Below are positions 1-20,919 of a DNA stretch of 64,000 nucleotides, in pieces. The position numbers were made by a program, and so were the translations under genes. The DNA lies in contig NC_134281.1 in NCBI RefSeq assembly GCF_949628215.1, positions 14,146,501 to 14,210,500 of the forward strand, in the 5' to 3' direction. This stretch comes from Phalacrocorax aristotelis (taxonomy: Eukaryota > Chordata > Aves > Suliformes > Phalacrocoracidae). The first letter of the stretch is position 1, and every line of letters begins with the position of its first letter. The notes below the pieces were generated by a model, which saw only the letters and a list, made by a program, of their open reading frames with translations, did no database searches and had not been told where the DNA came from.

Positions 1-3000
1 TATTTGGTGCTTGCAGGCTCTCCCTTATTTTCTACAAGGTAGGTAGTATTGTTTCTCCTGTGTCATGGACAGACACATTAAGGATAGCAGGTAAGATCTT
101 ATTCTCTCCAGAGCTGTGCCAAAGCATCTTACACCAGTCACCCTAAGGCTGCCATGGCTGTGAGGTGGTGTTTCTTAGCCCATTTGGAGCATCCCAATGC
201 AGTGTTGTGGCTCAGTTAGAGCTGCTGCTGATTTAGGAGGGAGTCCACTGGCCCTCCTGTTTCTTTGCCTGATACTGTGAACACAAATGAGTAGTATTAA
301 TCAGAAACTATGCCTGAAAGGCAAGTAGATTTTTTTGTTCATCTAAATAGGGGAAATCCTGTGCATGGAGATTTCAGGACCTGGTGGCTGGAGTGCAGAA
401 AGCATGGAGAGAAAGTCCGCTTTTGCAGAATGTTTCCCAAGGCATCCAAGGACTCTCTCAAACCCACAAAGCCTGCCCTAAAACCACAGCTGCGACAAAA
501 GAGGAAGAGTCCACAGCAGAACTCAGAGCATATTAAACCTTGCAAAATAGGTCTCTTTCTGTGGTGAGGAGTCTGTGTATAAATACATACATACATGAAG
601 AGAGAGCTGGGTTTGTTCAGCATTGGGGCTAAAAGTGAAAGCAGCTTGCAGGAATGCTGAGCAGGGGCGGTGATTTCAGGCAGGGCTAGCAGTGGCAGGG
701 CTGGATCGTGTGGAGGAGCGGCCCGCAGTGGTGGCTTCACAAGGAGAATGACCAGTCTTCCCAAGCCCTAGTGCAGCAGAAGTAAAGGGCTCTGGCTGGT
801 TTGTGAGCCACAGAGCTAAATTCAGCAAGGATGTAAACGGGAGAGTAAAACATTGGAAAGATAGCACTAAGAAAGAGGGTGCAGATTAAAAGATATCTGG
901 TGCAGGGTGTGTAGGCCAAAGGAGGCAGAATTTCCATGTAGCTCTAAGGAATAATATAGGAAAAGAAAGTAAAAAGACCATGTTAAAATACAGCCAGCTG
1001 TATAATATGCTGCTGCCATCTCTGTTCTTGTCAGTTCCTGCACAACCAGTGCAGCCACTGTTCAGTTCGGAGTTGTGCAGACTCCCATGAAGGTGGTGTT
1101 CAAGGCTGGCCCCAGTAAGACTCTACCTGAGGTGGCTGCATTCCTTTGCATTGAGTCAGGAGCTCAGGGTTAACTCTTTTGAGGATGCAGGGCCTTTGCT
1201 GAGCAGGCGTGGGTCCCTCATGGAGAGCTTGGCTGGAGCTGGAGTGATGCTGGCCTAAGGGATATCACTAAAGTAAAAGAAATTCAAGGAGCCTGTGCTT
1301 GGCTGCAATGTCTCTAAGAGCTGTTGCTTCATTTGGACAAGCCTCTGGCCCACAGTGCTAGTGCATAGTTTAAGAGCATGCCTATGGTATGGTTTGCAGT
1401 CAAAGCTGCATATTTTGGCTGCTGCATGTATCCAGCTTCAAGTTTCCATTCTTGGGATGTGACCATGTCCAAGGTCTGTACTAATACAGGCTAATGGATT
1501 GCCACAACCCTATACGAGGAAGATAAAATCTGCCTTAACTGAACAGCACAGGCACTAAGCATCTAAGGTAAGCAGATGTAGACCCCATTCTAGATCTCAG
1601 GAATCTGTAGCTCCTAGGCATAGTGGACTTGCCTCCTAGATCAGTTTAGAAAGCACAGAGGAAGGAAATGCACTGTAGATCCCTGCTACTATCTCAGTTC
1701 TTGTGAGCACAGAATCAGCAGAAGAAAAGCTACTCCATGCTATGTCTGGACTGCAGGCAGACAGGCTCCACTGAGCAAGCCACAACCCTTATTCCCTAGT
1801 CATCTCTTCCAGGCCAGGGATGTGGTTGGAGCTGCCTGACCTCTGTTAGCCCACATATCCAATCTTTCTTCCCAGAGAGTCAGAACAGAGCTGCTGTTAC
1901 CCTCAGGATGGAAGCACTAAGGGGTGGCAGAGACCAGAAGTTACAGTACTATTTCCATCACTGGGATCATCTGTCTTGCCTTCCACTGGAGCAAAATTCA
2001 TTTCCACATCCCTTGAAATCAGCCTGCTGTGGAAGTGATGGGGAAAGAGAGTAAAGCAAGCAGATATTGCAGCAGGAGAGCATTTATTTGCATCTTTCCT
2101 GGTTAGGAGAATCATCTCTGTTCCCATCATTTGCAGGACTGGGTGTGGTTTCTGGCAATGCCAGACACAGCCACCGTCACCCTCTGGGTTCCTTTCCCTT
2201 TCATTGTCCCTCTGGAGAACAGGACTCTTGTTAAGAAACCTGCAAGTATCACCGAGAGCCGGCTCTATTATTCACCAGCCAGTGAAGCAAGACAGGCATA
2301 CTCTCCCACAACCTAGGGATGCCCCTCTGATCTATTACCAATGGGGCTATCTTTAATGGGATCAGAGTCTGCCCTTTTCCACATCCCAGTGGGACAACAC
2401 CTGCCTACCAGAGTACAAAGAGGAAACCTGTTGTGATGGGAAAAAAGACAGAGTTTTCCCCAGAGAGGCAGTGAGGCCTTTTGATTGAGAGCATCTTTCT
2501 CCCAGCCAGCTGGTTTGCTAGCAAAACAACCAACTAAACTTCATCTTTATGCAAGAGGGAAAATCTCTGTGAAGCAAATGCCACAAGTCCAGTTTTACTC
2601 ACATATATAAACCATGAGAAATCTGGGGAAATCATTGCAGAAAAAGACTGTAGGAACAAGAGGGAAAATATTTCTGTCTAAAAAAGGTATTTAAAATGTA
2701 TTTTTAAAAGGCAAATTTACGGCAATATTTGAAATGCTGTAGCAAAGCAATCTTACTGAAGCTTCATCTCTAACTTTTCCTCCTCAAAAGACCCAATGGT
2801 TACCCATTGCTATACATTTCTCTCAAGTCCCAGTCTTTGCAGAGGTATCGCATCCCAGTCAGGCAGGTCTAATTCCAGCTGTGCCTTCTGCATGAATGTC
2901 CTCTGGAGGCTGGCTGTCCCATGTGTGCACATCTGCCCCAGAAGTGCCCTTCATCTGTAGCACTCCCAGCCCTGGGGCAAGGAACCAGGACAAGACCAAC

Positions 3001-4318
3001 CGACCCACATCTCCTTGACAGTGGTGCCAAACTCCAAATCAGACTGTGCCTTTTTTTTCTCTGTCCATTTCTCAAATCAGAGACCATAGGCTTGGTTGCT
3101 GGTGCTTATCCCATGAGCTGCACAGAGCAAAACTGGCATATGAGCATAGGTACAGGCTCCAAGAGAGTCAGAAGAAAGTTATCTATGAGCCTGGGGCCAC
3201 TTTGTTGTACGTGGTTCATTAGCCCTGTCCAGAGTTGGAGTGGAAGGACTCAGGCATGCTTGGATGTCTTTGTGCGTGCCAGTTCCTTTGGGGGTTTTGT
3301 GATTCTGGCAGAAGTGTAATTGTGAGCAAAACTTTATTCCAGTGGATGCGGCACGTAACAACAAGTTCACCTTCAGTTAGAGAGGATCTTAATGTGACCT
3401 TCCGTAAAAAAGAGGCATTGCTTTGAGTTGTTAAACAGCTGCTATGTTCCACCCCAGTAATGGTTGCAATTCAGTAGTGAATGATATAAGTCTTAGATAA
3501 ACAGCCGGTAAAACAATTTGGATCTTTCCTGGCGGAGGGAAGCAGGCAAGTTATTCTACAAAAATAAATTATTATTCTCTCTGCCTAGGAAATGAAGTGT
3601 TCTCCTTTTCACCACCAAGTGGACTGTTGCTAAAAATCTCTTCCCGCCCTTGTGTGCTGGAAGCAGCCCTGTGCTGGTGCAGTACTCACTTGCCATCTTT
3701 ACCTTCATAGGAAGCAAGAGGCTGTTTTAGTTTGGATTAATGCATCTTGTCTGTTTTCTCCCCCAACCTTTGTTTGCTGCTCCATCCCACCCCAAATCTT
3801 CTTAAAAATAATCCTCCCAAACTGCCCATCTACTGTTCTGCATGGGCACAAGCACCATCTCCTTTCCTGAAGCAGCCGCAATGTGACTGCAAGAGAAGCA
3901 AAAGTTTCCCTGAACCACTCCCTCCTGCGAAATGCTGAGTGTCCGTTCGGTACACACTGTGTCTGCCTCTACTGGGGCAGGACTGAAAAGCGACAGGCCT
4001 TGGGTCTTGGCCTCCATCGGATGAACAATTTCCCGTTGAAGGTTACTCACTTCCTGTTTTCCGTATTTAGACAATCTGGGCCTATAGGGAGGCTTTGATT
4101 TGTTGTAAACTTCAGCTGGTTTAAACGTTAAGTCACAAGAGACTGAGATGGGGGGAGGAGGGGAAAGGCCTGGAGACAAATTAGGACTACTTAATACTGC
4201 AACTGTGTTCTCTCACAGTTTTCTAGTGACCATTAGAGCATGTGAAAGGAAGGTCAGGGGCTGGCAGCATGGGAGATGGAGAAAGGGCTGCTTCACAATG
4301 GGCTGGGGCTGGAGGCAG

Positions 4319-4352
4319 TGCGTGCGTGTGTGTGTGTGCGTGCGTGCAGCGC
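4319..4352 (+). repeat. (GT)n / (GTGC)n microsatellite
   Basis: Alternating GTGCGTGC and GTGTGTGT runs over about 34 bp. Confidence 0.9.
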
Positions 4353-6419
4353 TCTGTGTGTGCAGCAGTTGGGAGCAGCCAGGTGATACACTCCAATGAC
4401 TAATTCCTCCAGTGTGTCATTTTTGCCACAGACAGCTGTACAGAGAGGCTAACGGTAGTGCAACAGCTCAGCAGCGAAGGCAGGGAGGAGCCTCTAACCT
4501 CGACAGAAGGGTGCTGTGCCCTTTCCTGGTTCCTATCAGTACACACCACATAATGACATTTGTTCGAACTTGCCCAGAAGTCTGCTAGACTCGAGCGAGT
4601 CAACGCTTGTACATAGGTGATAGGGCACAGTGTGTCTTTTTAATGCCTGTTTTGCAAGGGGAAACTGAGGCATGGAGTGCTGTAACTTTACTTGTTATCA
4701 GAAAGTGTGTGTGTGTGAGGGATTGGGGAGACTCCTGACACCAGTCAGGCAGTGGTCTGTCTCCTGAGATGTGCTTCATCATGAAGAACATCTTCCCTGT
4801 GTTGATGGGAGTTATGCTTGGATAAAGGAAAATAGTGCACAGCCCAGAGTGCCCAAAAGTTACATGAATGGTTTTAGTCTGTTTCTTTTTGTTCATCTAG
4901 TTCTCTTCTAAGAGATTAACTCTCAAAATGGGGTGCTTATGCTTCCAAATTTTACAGGGGTCTACAAAAGAGAAAAAAACTAGCTGACAGGATGAAATGC
5001 AACAGGAGACAGTAAATTAATCTGAGTTTTGCAGCAAAATCCAGTAGGGATTTCCAGGGACACCCTGAAATCACTCTAGCAGTATAACCTGCTACCAGAA
5101 TGCCAGTGTGGGCAGGTGGGAGTGAATGAAAGAATCAGAGATAAAAAATCACTGCCAAAACTACCAAAGTAATGCTCTTGTGTCCCAGGTAGAGAAATCT
5201 GCCTTGGCCTCTCAGCCTGACACACAGCAGGCAGGAGCAGAATCAAGCTCCAGAGGAAAATAAAAGCACTGGGAAAGATTTCAGTGAAGCACTGAAGTGT
5301 TCAGGAGAAACAAGGGTCCATGTTCACACTTTGGCATTGATAGGCCCAACTCCAAATGATTTACACATGCTTTCAACCCTCCTGAGCCAGAGCCGACTTT
5401 CCTCCAAATAACTCCCTGCCGCCCAGAGTGCAGAACCATAGAGAGCAGCACGGGAGCAGGTTACAGGCAGGTGGCTGTTTTCTCCCTTGCATTGCTGCAT
5501 AGGCTGGGTTAACGTTATACTTCCCCGATTCAGTTTTTATAGACCAAACAGTAGCAGTTCCCTCCCTCAGTGGTATGTTGAAGCCTTTTCCCTGGAGGAG
5601 GGGTTAGTTCTCTATTGTGTCACTACCTGCTGGATGTTTTTTCTGCTATATCTCCTATCCTGTGATTGCATTTTTCTCAGCCTAGCTTTTGGTGCTCAAA
5701 AATGCAACTGCGTTCTTACTGCAAATGCAGTGTAGTTCTTACTGCAGTCTCCTCCATAAGTTTCCTCTGATGGGGCTCTCAACCTCCTGGCAGCACCTTG
5801 GTGCAGTCTGAGCCCTGGATTTAGGATGAGCTCTGAATCTGACAGGGACACATCAGACTGAATCAGGATTGACTGGAAAGCTGACACCATGGAGAACTGC
5901 ACCCAAAGCTGTTCAAGCAAATGGTGTTTCTGAATCGGCACCAGCCGGCTGCCCTGATGCTGAGGTTTGATCTGTTAGATCCAGAGCAGCCTGGTTTGCA
6001 CTCATATCACCGTGCTTAAAGAACAGTCACTTAATCTCACTTAGAAATGTTTACTTGTGAGGACCAGATGGCCCAGGGAGTTGGGCTAAACAAAGCATTT
6101 TATTTCTAGGTCACGCATTCTAATCCAGTCCAGGTTGGTGATAAATGAACATATTCACCTGATAGGCACTTTTGGCTTCAGTTTTGGTGCTTTTCAGGCT
6201 GGTTTCCAAGGGGAGATGTCACACCATGAAATCTCCCTCTGTGCCCTGCCACAGTAGGTACTGATTTGACCGTCTCTGTGGAGAAGTCAAGGATCAAATG
6301 CTCCACGGCGCCAGACTGTTTTCTTTTGCAGCCTGCAGGTAAGGGGAAGTTGTCCTGTGTCTGGCTGTGTCATGCCTGCTCTGTGGATGGGCAGGATTTC
6401 AGTTTGCAAATCTAGCGGT

Positions 6420-6800
6420 CCAACCCCCTCCACCAACATGAAATTCATTTAAAAAAATAGGGAAATGTTTAATTGCAGTTGACATATAGGCACTCTCTGC
6501 TCTGAAGTTTACACACAGTCACAGATAACAGCATCAAAATTAATGCCTGCTTCCCACTTGTCCTGCTATAAGCAATAAACGTTTGGCAAGTCAGTAAATA
6601 AAATTCTCATGTGGCCATCTACAGGTCACCAGGATACTTAAGAAGTTTGGGTTAATTATACCATGTTTGCCATCAAAGCGGGGATATTAACCCTTTCAAG
6701 CTGTTGCAGGAAAGCAGTGGAGTCATTTGGAAGTAAGTAAATGAAATCTCATCACTAAAAGTGCAACCTTTGCAAAGTAAGAAGAAAAAAATACATTTGA
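6420..6800. promoter_or_regulatory. AT-rich candidate conserved non-coding element downstream of GATA2
   Basis: Unique AT-rich sequence with AGATAA at 6523-6528, CAAAATTAATGCC, GCAATAAACGTTTG and GGTTAATTATACC words. It lies about 2.1-2.4 kb beyond the 3' UTR end. Enhancer role is inferred from composition and motifs. Confidence 0.3.
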
Positions 6801-8872
6801 GGCAAAAACCTCACTAGACATCATAGAAAATATGGTATCTTTTCAGCTTTCCTTTTCTTTATTTTGTATTTTGACATCAAACACTCCCTGTAACCTAATC
6901 TTCTTGGCTTTTGATGTGGCCGTGGAGACATGACAATTAAGCACAGCTTAAAACAATAATCCCAACAAGGGGAACCAAAGGCAAGTAATGTCAGGGTTCC
7001 CCCTCACAAAAAACCTGTCCCCCAGTGTTTGGTGGTGGTGAAAGGACCATAAACCCCAGTTTGTTGCCTCGATATCTGCTCTGTGCTTACACTTTGTCTT
7101 GAACTTTACACACTTGCTCCATTTCCATTCCCTGGTGTTTGTTTTTCTTCCACTATGCAAAATGTCTGGAGACAAACACGATAGACACGGTGCAGAGAGA
7201 TGGCTTGATCTTTCACAGATTAGTGCCACCTGACAAACACGGGATTATTTGTTATCCATGTTGCAGGACCCAATGAAGACCTCGCTCAGAAGAGGCACGC
7301 TGCTCTCAGCAATGGGGGGATTGCAGCACCCGTCCTGACAAGCTGAAGGGTTATGGCCCTGATTCTGCGAGCGAATTGAACTGACCTGGCAAAATGCCTG
7401 CGGAGAGGCAACACCAAGGTAAGCCCTCATCAAAGTCTGAATAGGTGTGTAATGTGCAACCAAAGCAAATAGCTTGATAATTCTAAATTATTTTAAAGTT
7501 ATGTTAGTTCTCCTGTTCTCTCCTCATCTCAGCTATTCAAAAATGGAGGAAGAGTGGCTGAGTTTACTTATAACCCAGTTTTAAATCTGTCTGAAAAGGA
7601 ACATGTTTCTTTTTAAATGAAGCTTGCACGGTATGCTATAAACTGCCTTTTTTTTTTTTTAATGGGTGTTTGCACTAAGCCTCGCTGAACAAGTTAGAGA
7701 GATGATTAACTTGTCTGAAATGATGCAGGAAGGCCTTGTCCCCGTTGTATGTACTTTCTTCAGCACATCTAGAGCTGCCGTGACTCCTCGTCATTCACGA
7801 GCAGGGCTTGCAAACAGAGCTGGAGAGGAGGTTGCATGGTTAAAGAGAAGCAGTGATAGAAAGGGCTGGAATTTGCACACACACGCTGAAAAAGGAACTC
7901 AGGTTATTTTTTTTCTTAATGAGTAAGGAGTTACCCCCAAGTTGGTTTCCACAGAAGTGAGAGACAACTCCCGGGGGGTCAAAGGAGGAAACCCAAAGTT
8001 CATTAGCAGTTTTCTTGAAAATACTCTTTTAGTAGCAGCGGTACTCACCCCTACACTTGGCGGGGGGACTTTGCAAGACTTTGCTTTGCTTTGTAAGGTC
8101 CCAAGGAGTTCCTTGTGTGGGTCAGAGGTGACTGTCTAAAGAAAGCAGCTGCAAAGTTTTGGCCGTATGAGGGCTGCCTGCAAAGTGCTCTTCTCCATCT
8201 TCATGTGCCAGCCCACATGTGCACCCCCCTGCACCCACATCTGCACCCCTTGTTCCCAGGACAGCACTGAGCAGCTCTGGGCTGGCAGTAATCCCTTGCT
8301 CCCTTCGTGCCACTGATGATGCCAAATGGTAAGAAACGGGTTTCCAGGTTGACAATGTTGCCTGTTACAGCAATGCAAGAGCCTACAGAAAACTTTGCCC
8401 AGTCTAATACAGGCCCTGCCTTGAAACCCATTAGGCAGCTGGCTGCTTTTCTGCATTTACAGTGCTTTTAAAACTTGTTTTTAATTGAAAACTATTTTTC
8501 TAAACACTTTAGGAAAACAACCCAAAAACAACAAAAAAGTCCCAGAGAAACCGCAGTTCTTCATCTGCGATGTGGCTGCTGCCGCCTCAGATTCTAAACT
8601 GGTTTAGAAACTTTAGCGCGCATGACCTTGTCACCCCAAAACAACACCAGAGAATGAGCTTTTGTACCTGTGCTTTTTATACTAAATCATTCACCAACTA
8701 CTTTTTTTGTCCTACCCTGGTAGGTTTTTGAAATATCAATAGACCACTCTGCATAAAGTTTAAGCTAATAATTCTGCAGGCAACAATGACCACAATAATT
8801 TTCCCTCTTTTCCTGTTAAAAGCAGCCTTTATGACATGAAGCTCGGCACAGGTACTTTGACAAAAAAGGTAT

Positions 8873-8878
8873 TTTATT
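8873..8878 (-). terminator. GATA2: Candidate distal poly(A) signal of GATA2
   Basis: Canonical AATAAA on the minus strand, preceded by AU-rich sequence and followed by a U-rich stretch within about 20 nt. It is the last good signal before the sequence loses its 3'-UTR character. Confidence 0.5.
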
Positions 8879-9313
8879 ATTCTTAGCAATATTCACCTTG
8901 AAGGAATATGAGGAAAGCATACACTTTTTACAGACAATATATAAACATGTTGTACATAATTAACAATAACTTAGTTCACTAATCCAAAAAATAAGCAAAA
9001 TAAAAAAATTAAAATAAAACCAGAAAATACTGCAGAATTTTTTTATGCTGATACAAGTAAAAAATAATTTAAATCTCAACTGCTGTTGTCTATGCTGCAG
9101 TGACTGACAATATATTGCACTTTGTCAACTGTATCAGTAATCCCTGTCTTCCACCCAAATCCCATCCCCTGCCCAAATCCTACAGAAATTTGAGTTGGGT
9201 ACAAATAATGTACTAATGTACCATTGTAAAAGGTAAAAAGTAAAAAAGACCGATTTTTTTACCTCAGTATATTAAAAATTCTTACGATTTCTCCCAACAA
9301 ATTTAGTTTCCTG

Positions 9314-9319
9314 TTTATT
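9314..9319 (-). terminator. GATA2: Candidate internal poly(A) signal of GATA2
   Basis: AATAAA on the minus strand (context GGAAATAAACAGG). It would give a 3' UTR of about 1.9 kb. Confidence 0.35.
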
Positions 9320-9461
9320 TCCACTTCTTTACAAAGTGCACCTATATGCCTACACAGACCAGAAAAAGGAGGAAAGCAGGATTTTTCACGGCTGTTTGGT
9401 TCTTAATTAATTATCAAATATTTTAATTACATGTTTAGAAAAAAATTATTGTACATCCATT

Positions 9462-9467
9462 TTTATT
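9462..9467 (-). terminator. GATA2: Candidate internal poly(A) signal of GATA2
   Basis: AATAAA on the minus strand (context GACAAATAAAAATGG). It would give a 3' UTR of about 1.75 kb. Use relative to the other two signals is unknown. Confidence 0.35.
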
Positions 9468-11203
9468 TGTCTCATTGTGTTTTTTTTTCTTTAAAGCAAA
9501 ACTTTTGCATAAAAATACAATTGGCTTGATAAAAAAAAAAAACAACAAAAAAAACCAACAACAAAAGTTTAAAAAATTAAAAAAAGCTTGTCACAGAGTT
9601 AAGCTTACGTGGTTTACATTATCAAACCCCTCTGTTCATTGGGGCATTTTCATCAGAAACATAGCTAAATATGTACATTGTGTTATACTGGAGCTTGTGT
9701 TCACGAGAGGCATCAGATCATAACAATCAATAGAATACACTTCACATTGGCAATAGTTTTTTTCCCGGTCATTAACGTACAATATGGATTAATAATGGGA
9801 GATTTAATTTTTTTGTTTTTGGTTTTGTTTTGTTATTTTTTCATATAAAATACGCTACAGAAAACAGACGTTCCCCATAGAACGACGCTTTCCCTCGTCT
9901 CATTAGTTCTCGCTGTGTCTGGGTTTTGACAGATGTGTGAAGCTCAAACTGATTGTCTCTCTTTCCCCTCTCCAGTGATCTCAACCTCATTTCTGCCCTT
10001 CCTCCCTGTGAAGTCCACCGGGCCTGGATGCCCGAGACAGCACACACGCTGACTGGCTACATGTCGATGTGATGGCCACACTGCCGTAAGTTTACCCAAG
10101 CAGCTAATCTGCATTTTTAAGCGACAGCTGCCAACACAACAGAACAAAATGCTTCAACCTCTAAAGTCTGCAAGTTGGATGTTTTTATGCTCTGTGATAG
10201 TTTTTGCTGTTGCTGCTAGAAGTTAGCTGCAACACAGTATGATAGATGCCTGTATCTCACACCTCGCTAGTGCAGGATTGCCTTCCCCTAGAGTTTTTAC
10301 CAACAGGTTGTCTAATCTAGCTGTCCATTTGAGGAATAATAGGGTAGTTGGGAGGGGGGCTGTTTTTTTAAAAAAAATCTTTCCTGTTAGGGAAAAGAAG
10401 AAATTGTGTCAAAATAATCACCATCTTGGACAGATTAAAATTCTGTATCACAGCTACATTTTTGCTTTGTCATCCCCCCCAACCTTCTCCCTCTTCCTAG
10501 CAAATATTTTGGTATGGAAGATAGATGGAGCTAATCCAAGGGGGCTGCTGAATACATTCCCCCCTCTCACCCTTGTTTTGAAGGCAGGTTTTCTTACAGG
10601 GTAGCCATTGCAAACAGCAGCACAAAAACATGCAATCAGAGGGGTTGAGGCTTTTCGTGGAAAACAAGAGCAAAATAAATATGACTTTGTGTCTCATTTC
10701 ATTTTAAAAATTACATTTTTATAAAGAGGTCCTTTTCTTTTGTTTCCTTTTTTTTTTTTTCCTTTTTTTCCCTATCCCAAACAAAGTCTGCGATAGAAAT
10801 CCAGCATGTCTGGCTTCCAGTGAGCCGATTCCATCTTGGGAGGCTGCTTATATCTCTTTACAATATTCACAGTAATAACAGAGAAAGGAAAGCCAGTTCC
10901 AAGCCTTTTCCTTCAGCTTCTGCTACCTTTCGTTTCCTTCTGGATCATTAAGTATCGAACAGGTGAGTTCTTTTTCATTTTACCTGAGGGGGCAAAGTGC
11001 ATTACAGGCACCACTACACGTTTCTGCAGAAGACCCATCATTTGCAGGCTTTAGTCCGGCATTACGAGTTAAACCATACGGGAGCAAAGATCCCCTTTGC
11101 CATCCCTACATTCTCCTCTTGACAGAACATATTCTTACTTGGTGTCGTCTTAGGCAAAGCCCCATGTTCTTAATCTCTGGGTGGGTCTTTTGGCCATCAG
11201 GTT

Positions 11204-19855
<8,652 letters not shown>

Positions 19856-20119
19856 GGCCTCGGGCCTCCCCTCCCACCCACCCCGGACCAGGAGCGAGCG
19901 GCGCTCGGTGGTGGGGGGTGCTGCTGATCGGGGGGGGGGCGGCTTTTGGCGCTGCCGGTGGGGTTTAGGAGATGGGGTGGCTTTTCTTCAAGAGAAAACC
20001 GCCGGGTGAGCGGCGCGGGGCCTCGGAAGCGGGGGGAGAACCCCCGAAGTCAAGTCAGCGTGTCCCTCTGTCAGCGGGCTGGTGGCGGAGTCAGGTCCGG
20101 GGAAGCGCCGGGGCAGCAC
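19856..20119 (-). other. GATA2: GATA2 5' untranslated part of the start-codon exon
   Basis: The minus strand shows CCCTACAG|GTGCTGCC with the acceptor AG at 20121-20120, then 264 nt with no ATG until the GATA2 start. This agrees with the vertebrate GATA2 design of an untranslated first exon spliced to the start-codon exon. The acceptor is a motif prediction. Confidence 0.6.
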
Positions 20120-20616
20120 CTGTAGGGAGAGACGGGCGGGTGAGGCTCGGCAGCCCCGGGGAGCGCTGCCGCCGGGCCGGCTCCCGCCCGGGCTGCTTCC
20201 CCAGCGGGAAATGGATGGGGAGGGGGAAGCGGAGCCCCTCCCCCCTTCCAAAAATATCCTCTACCCCAAAGTCCTCGCCATGCTCCCTCCCTGCTCATTG
20301 CCCCACAAAATAAACAGAGATCCCATTTCAAACTCTTTACCCAAAAAAAAAAAAAAAAAGACAAAAAGCTTCCTTTTTTTTCCCCCCGCTCTCGCTACAA
20401 ACGTCAACAGGAGTTTTTCCAGCTGGCTTCAAAAGCGGGGTAAATAAAGGAAGAACGGCAGATCTAATATAGCGTAGTTCTAGCAAGAACTCCGACTGAC
20501 ACAAAAGGAAAAGGGGGGGGGGGAGGTGGAGAAGAAGAGGGGGAGAAGGGTGTTTAGCGAAAGCAGCGAGTGCGCCCTGGCAGCGGCGCGGCGGCCCCCC
20601 CGCGCCCCACACTTAC

Positions 20617-20815
20617 CCGGCGCAGGAGGCAGGGTGCCTCCGCGGGGTGGGTGGTGATGGATGCCTGCTCGGAGGATGCGAGTGCCGCGAAGAGGAGGGG
20701 GGGGAAAAAACCAAACCAACCAGGCGAGAGGGGGGGGAAAGGCGAACGAGCGCGGGAGGAGGAGAGGAGGCTGGATGGAGGGTGTTACTCAGATGGCAAA
20801 GCCGCTGCTCTGGCC
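20617..20815 (-). other. GATA2: Candidate proximal untranslated first exon of GATA2 (IG-type)
   Basis: A strong donor G|GTAAGT on the minus strand places the exon end at 20617. The likely start, near 20815, is set by the TATA-like box at 20841-20846. No ATG occurs in the exon. Splicing to 20119 removes a 497-bp intron. In mammals the general (IG) first exon lies just upstream of the start-codon exon in the same way. The transcription start itself is an estimate. Confidence 0.6.
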
Positions 20816-20840
20816 GGCTCGGTCCCATCCCCGCGCATCC

Positions 20841-20846
20841 TATATG
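20841..20846 (-). promoter_or_regulatory. GATA2: TATA-like box of the proximal GATA2 promoter
   Basis: Minus-strand CATATA (context CTCATATAGG), the only AT-rich hexamer in an otherwise strongly GC-rich stretch, about 25-30 bp upstream of the proposed first-exon start. Confidence 0.5.
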
Positions 20847-20914
20847 AGCGCTGGCGCCAGCTGGCCGCGGCGCCGCAGACGGGCCGGGGCGCGCAGGGCC
20901 GGCGGCCGGGCCAG

Positions 20915-20919
20915 CCAAT
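20915..20919 (+). promoter_or_regulatory. GATA2: CCAAT box upstream of the proximal promoter
   Basis: CCAAT on the plus strand (CAGCCAATCCCGCC), i.e. inverted relative to GATA2, about 100 bp upstream of the proposed start. A CCAAT-dependent promoter is known for Xenopus GATA2, so this is a reasonable NF-Y-type site. Confidence 0.5.

Larger units (their letters stand above)
1..8850. other. GATA2 3' flank, no gene seen
   Basis: Non-coding, moderately AT-rich unique sequence with only short open frames. Contains a GT microsatellite (4319-4352), a CTCF-like word near 2896-2908, and a candidate conserved block (6420-6800). In mammals EEFSEC lies on this side of GATA2; no exon of it is recognisable. 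Confidence 0.6.
8855..11203 (-). other. GATA2: GATA2 3' untranslated region, long and AU-rich, several poly(A) signals
   Basis: From the stop codon to at least 9.3 kb the minus strand is AU-rich with many homopolymer runs and no convincing ORF. AATAAA hexamers lie at 9467-9462, 9319-9314 and 8878-8873 (minus strand). The last is followed by a T-rich stretch and is my choice for the distal end, which I place near 8855. A UGUANAUA-type Pumilio site lies at 9677-9670. The true cleavage sites are not determinable from sequence alone; shorter isoforms are plausible. Confidence 0.6.
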
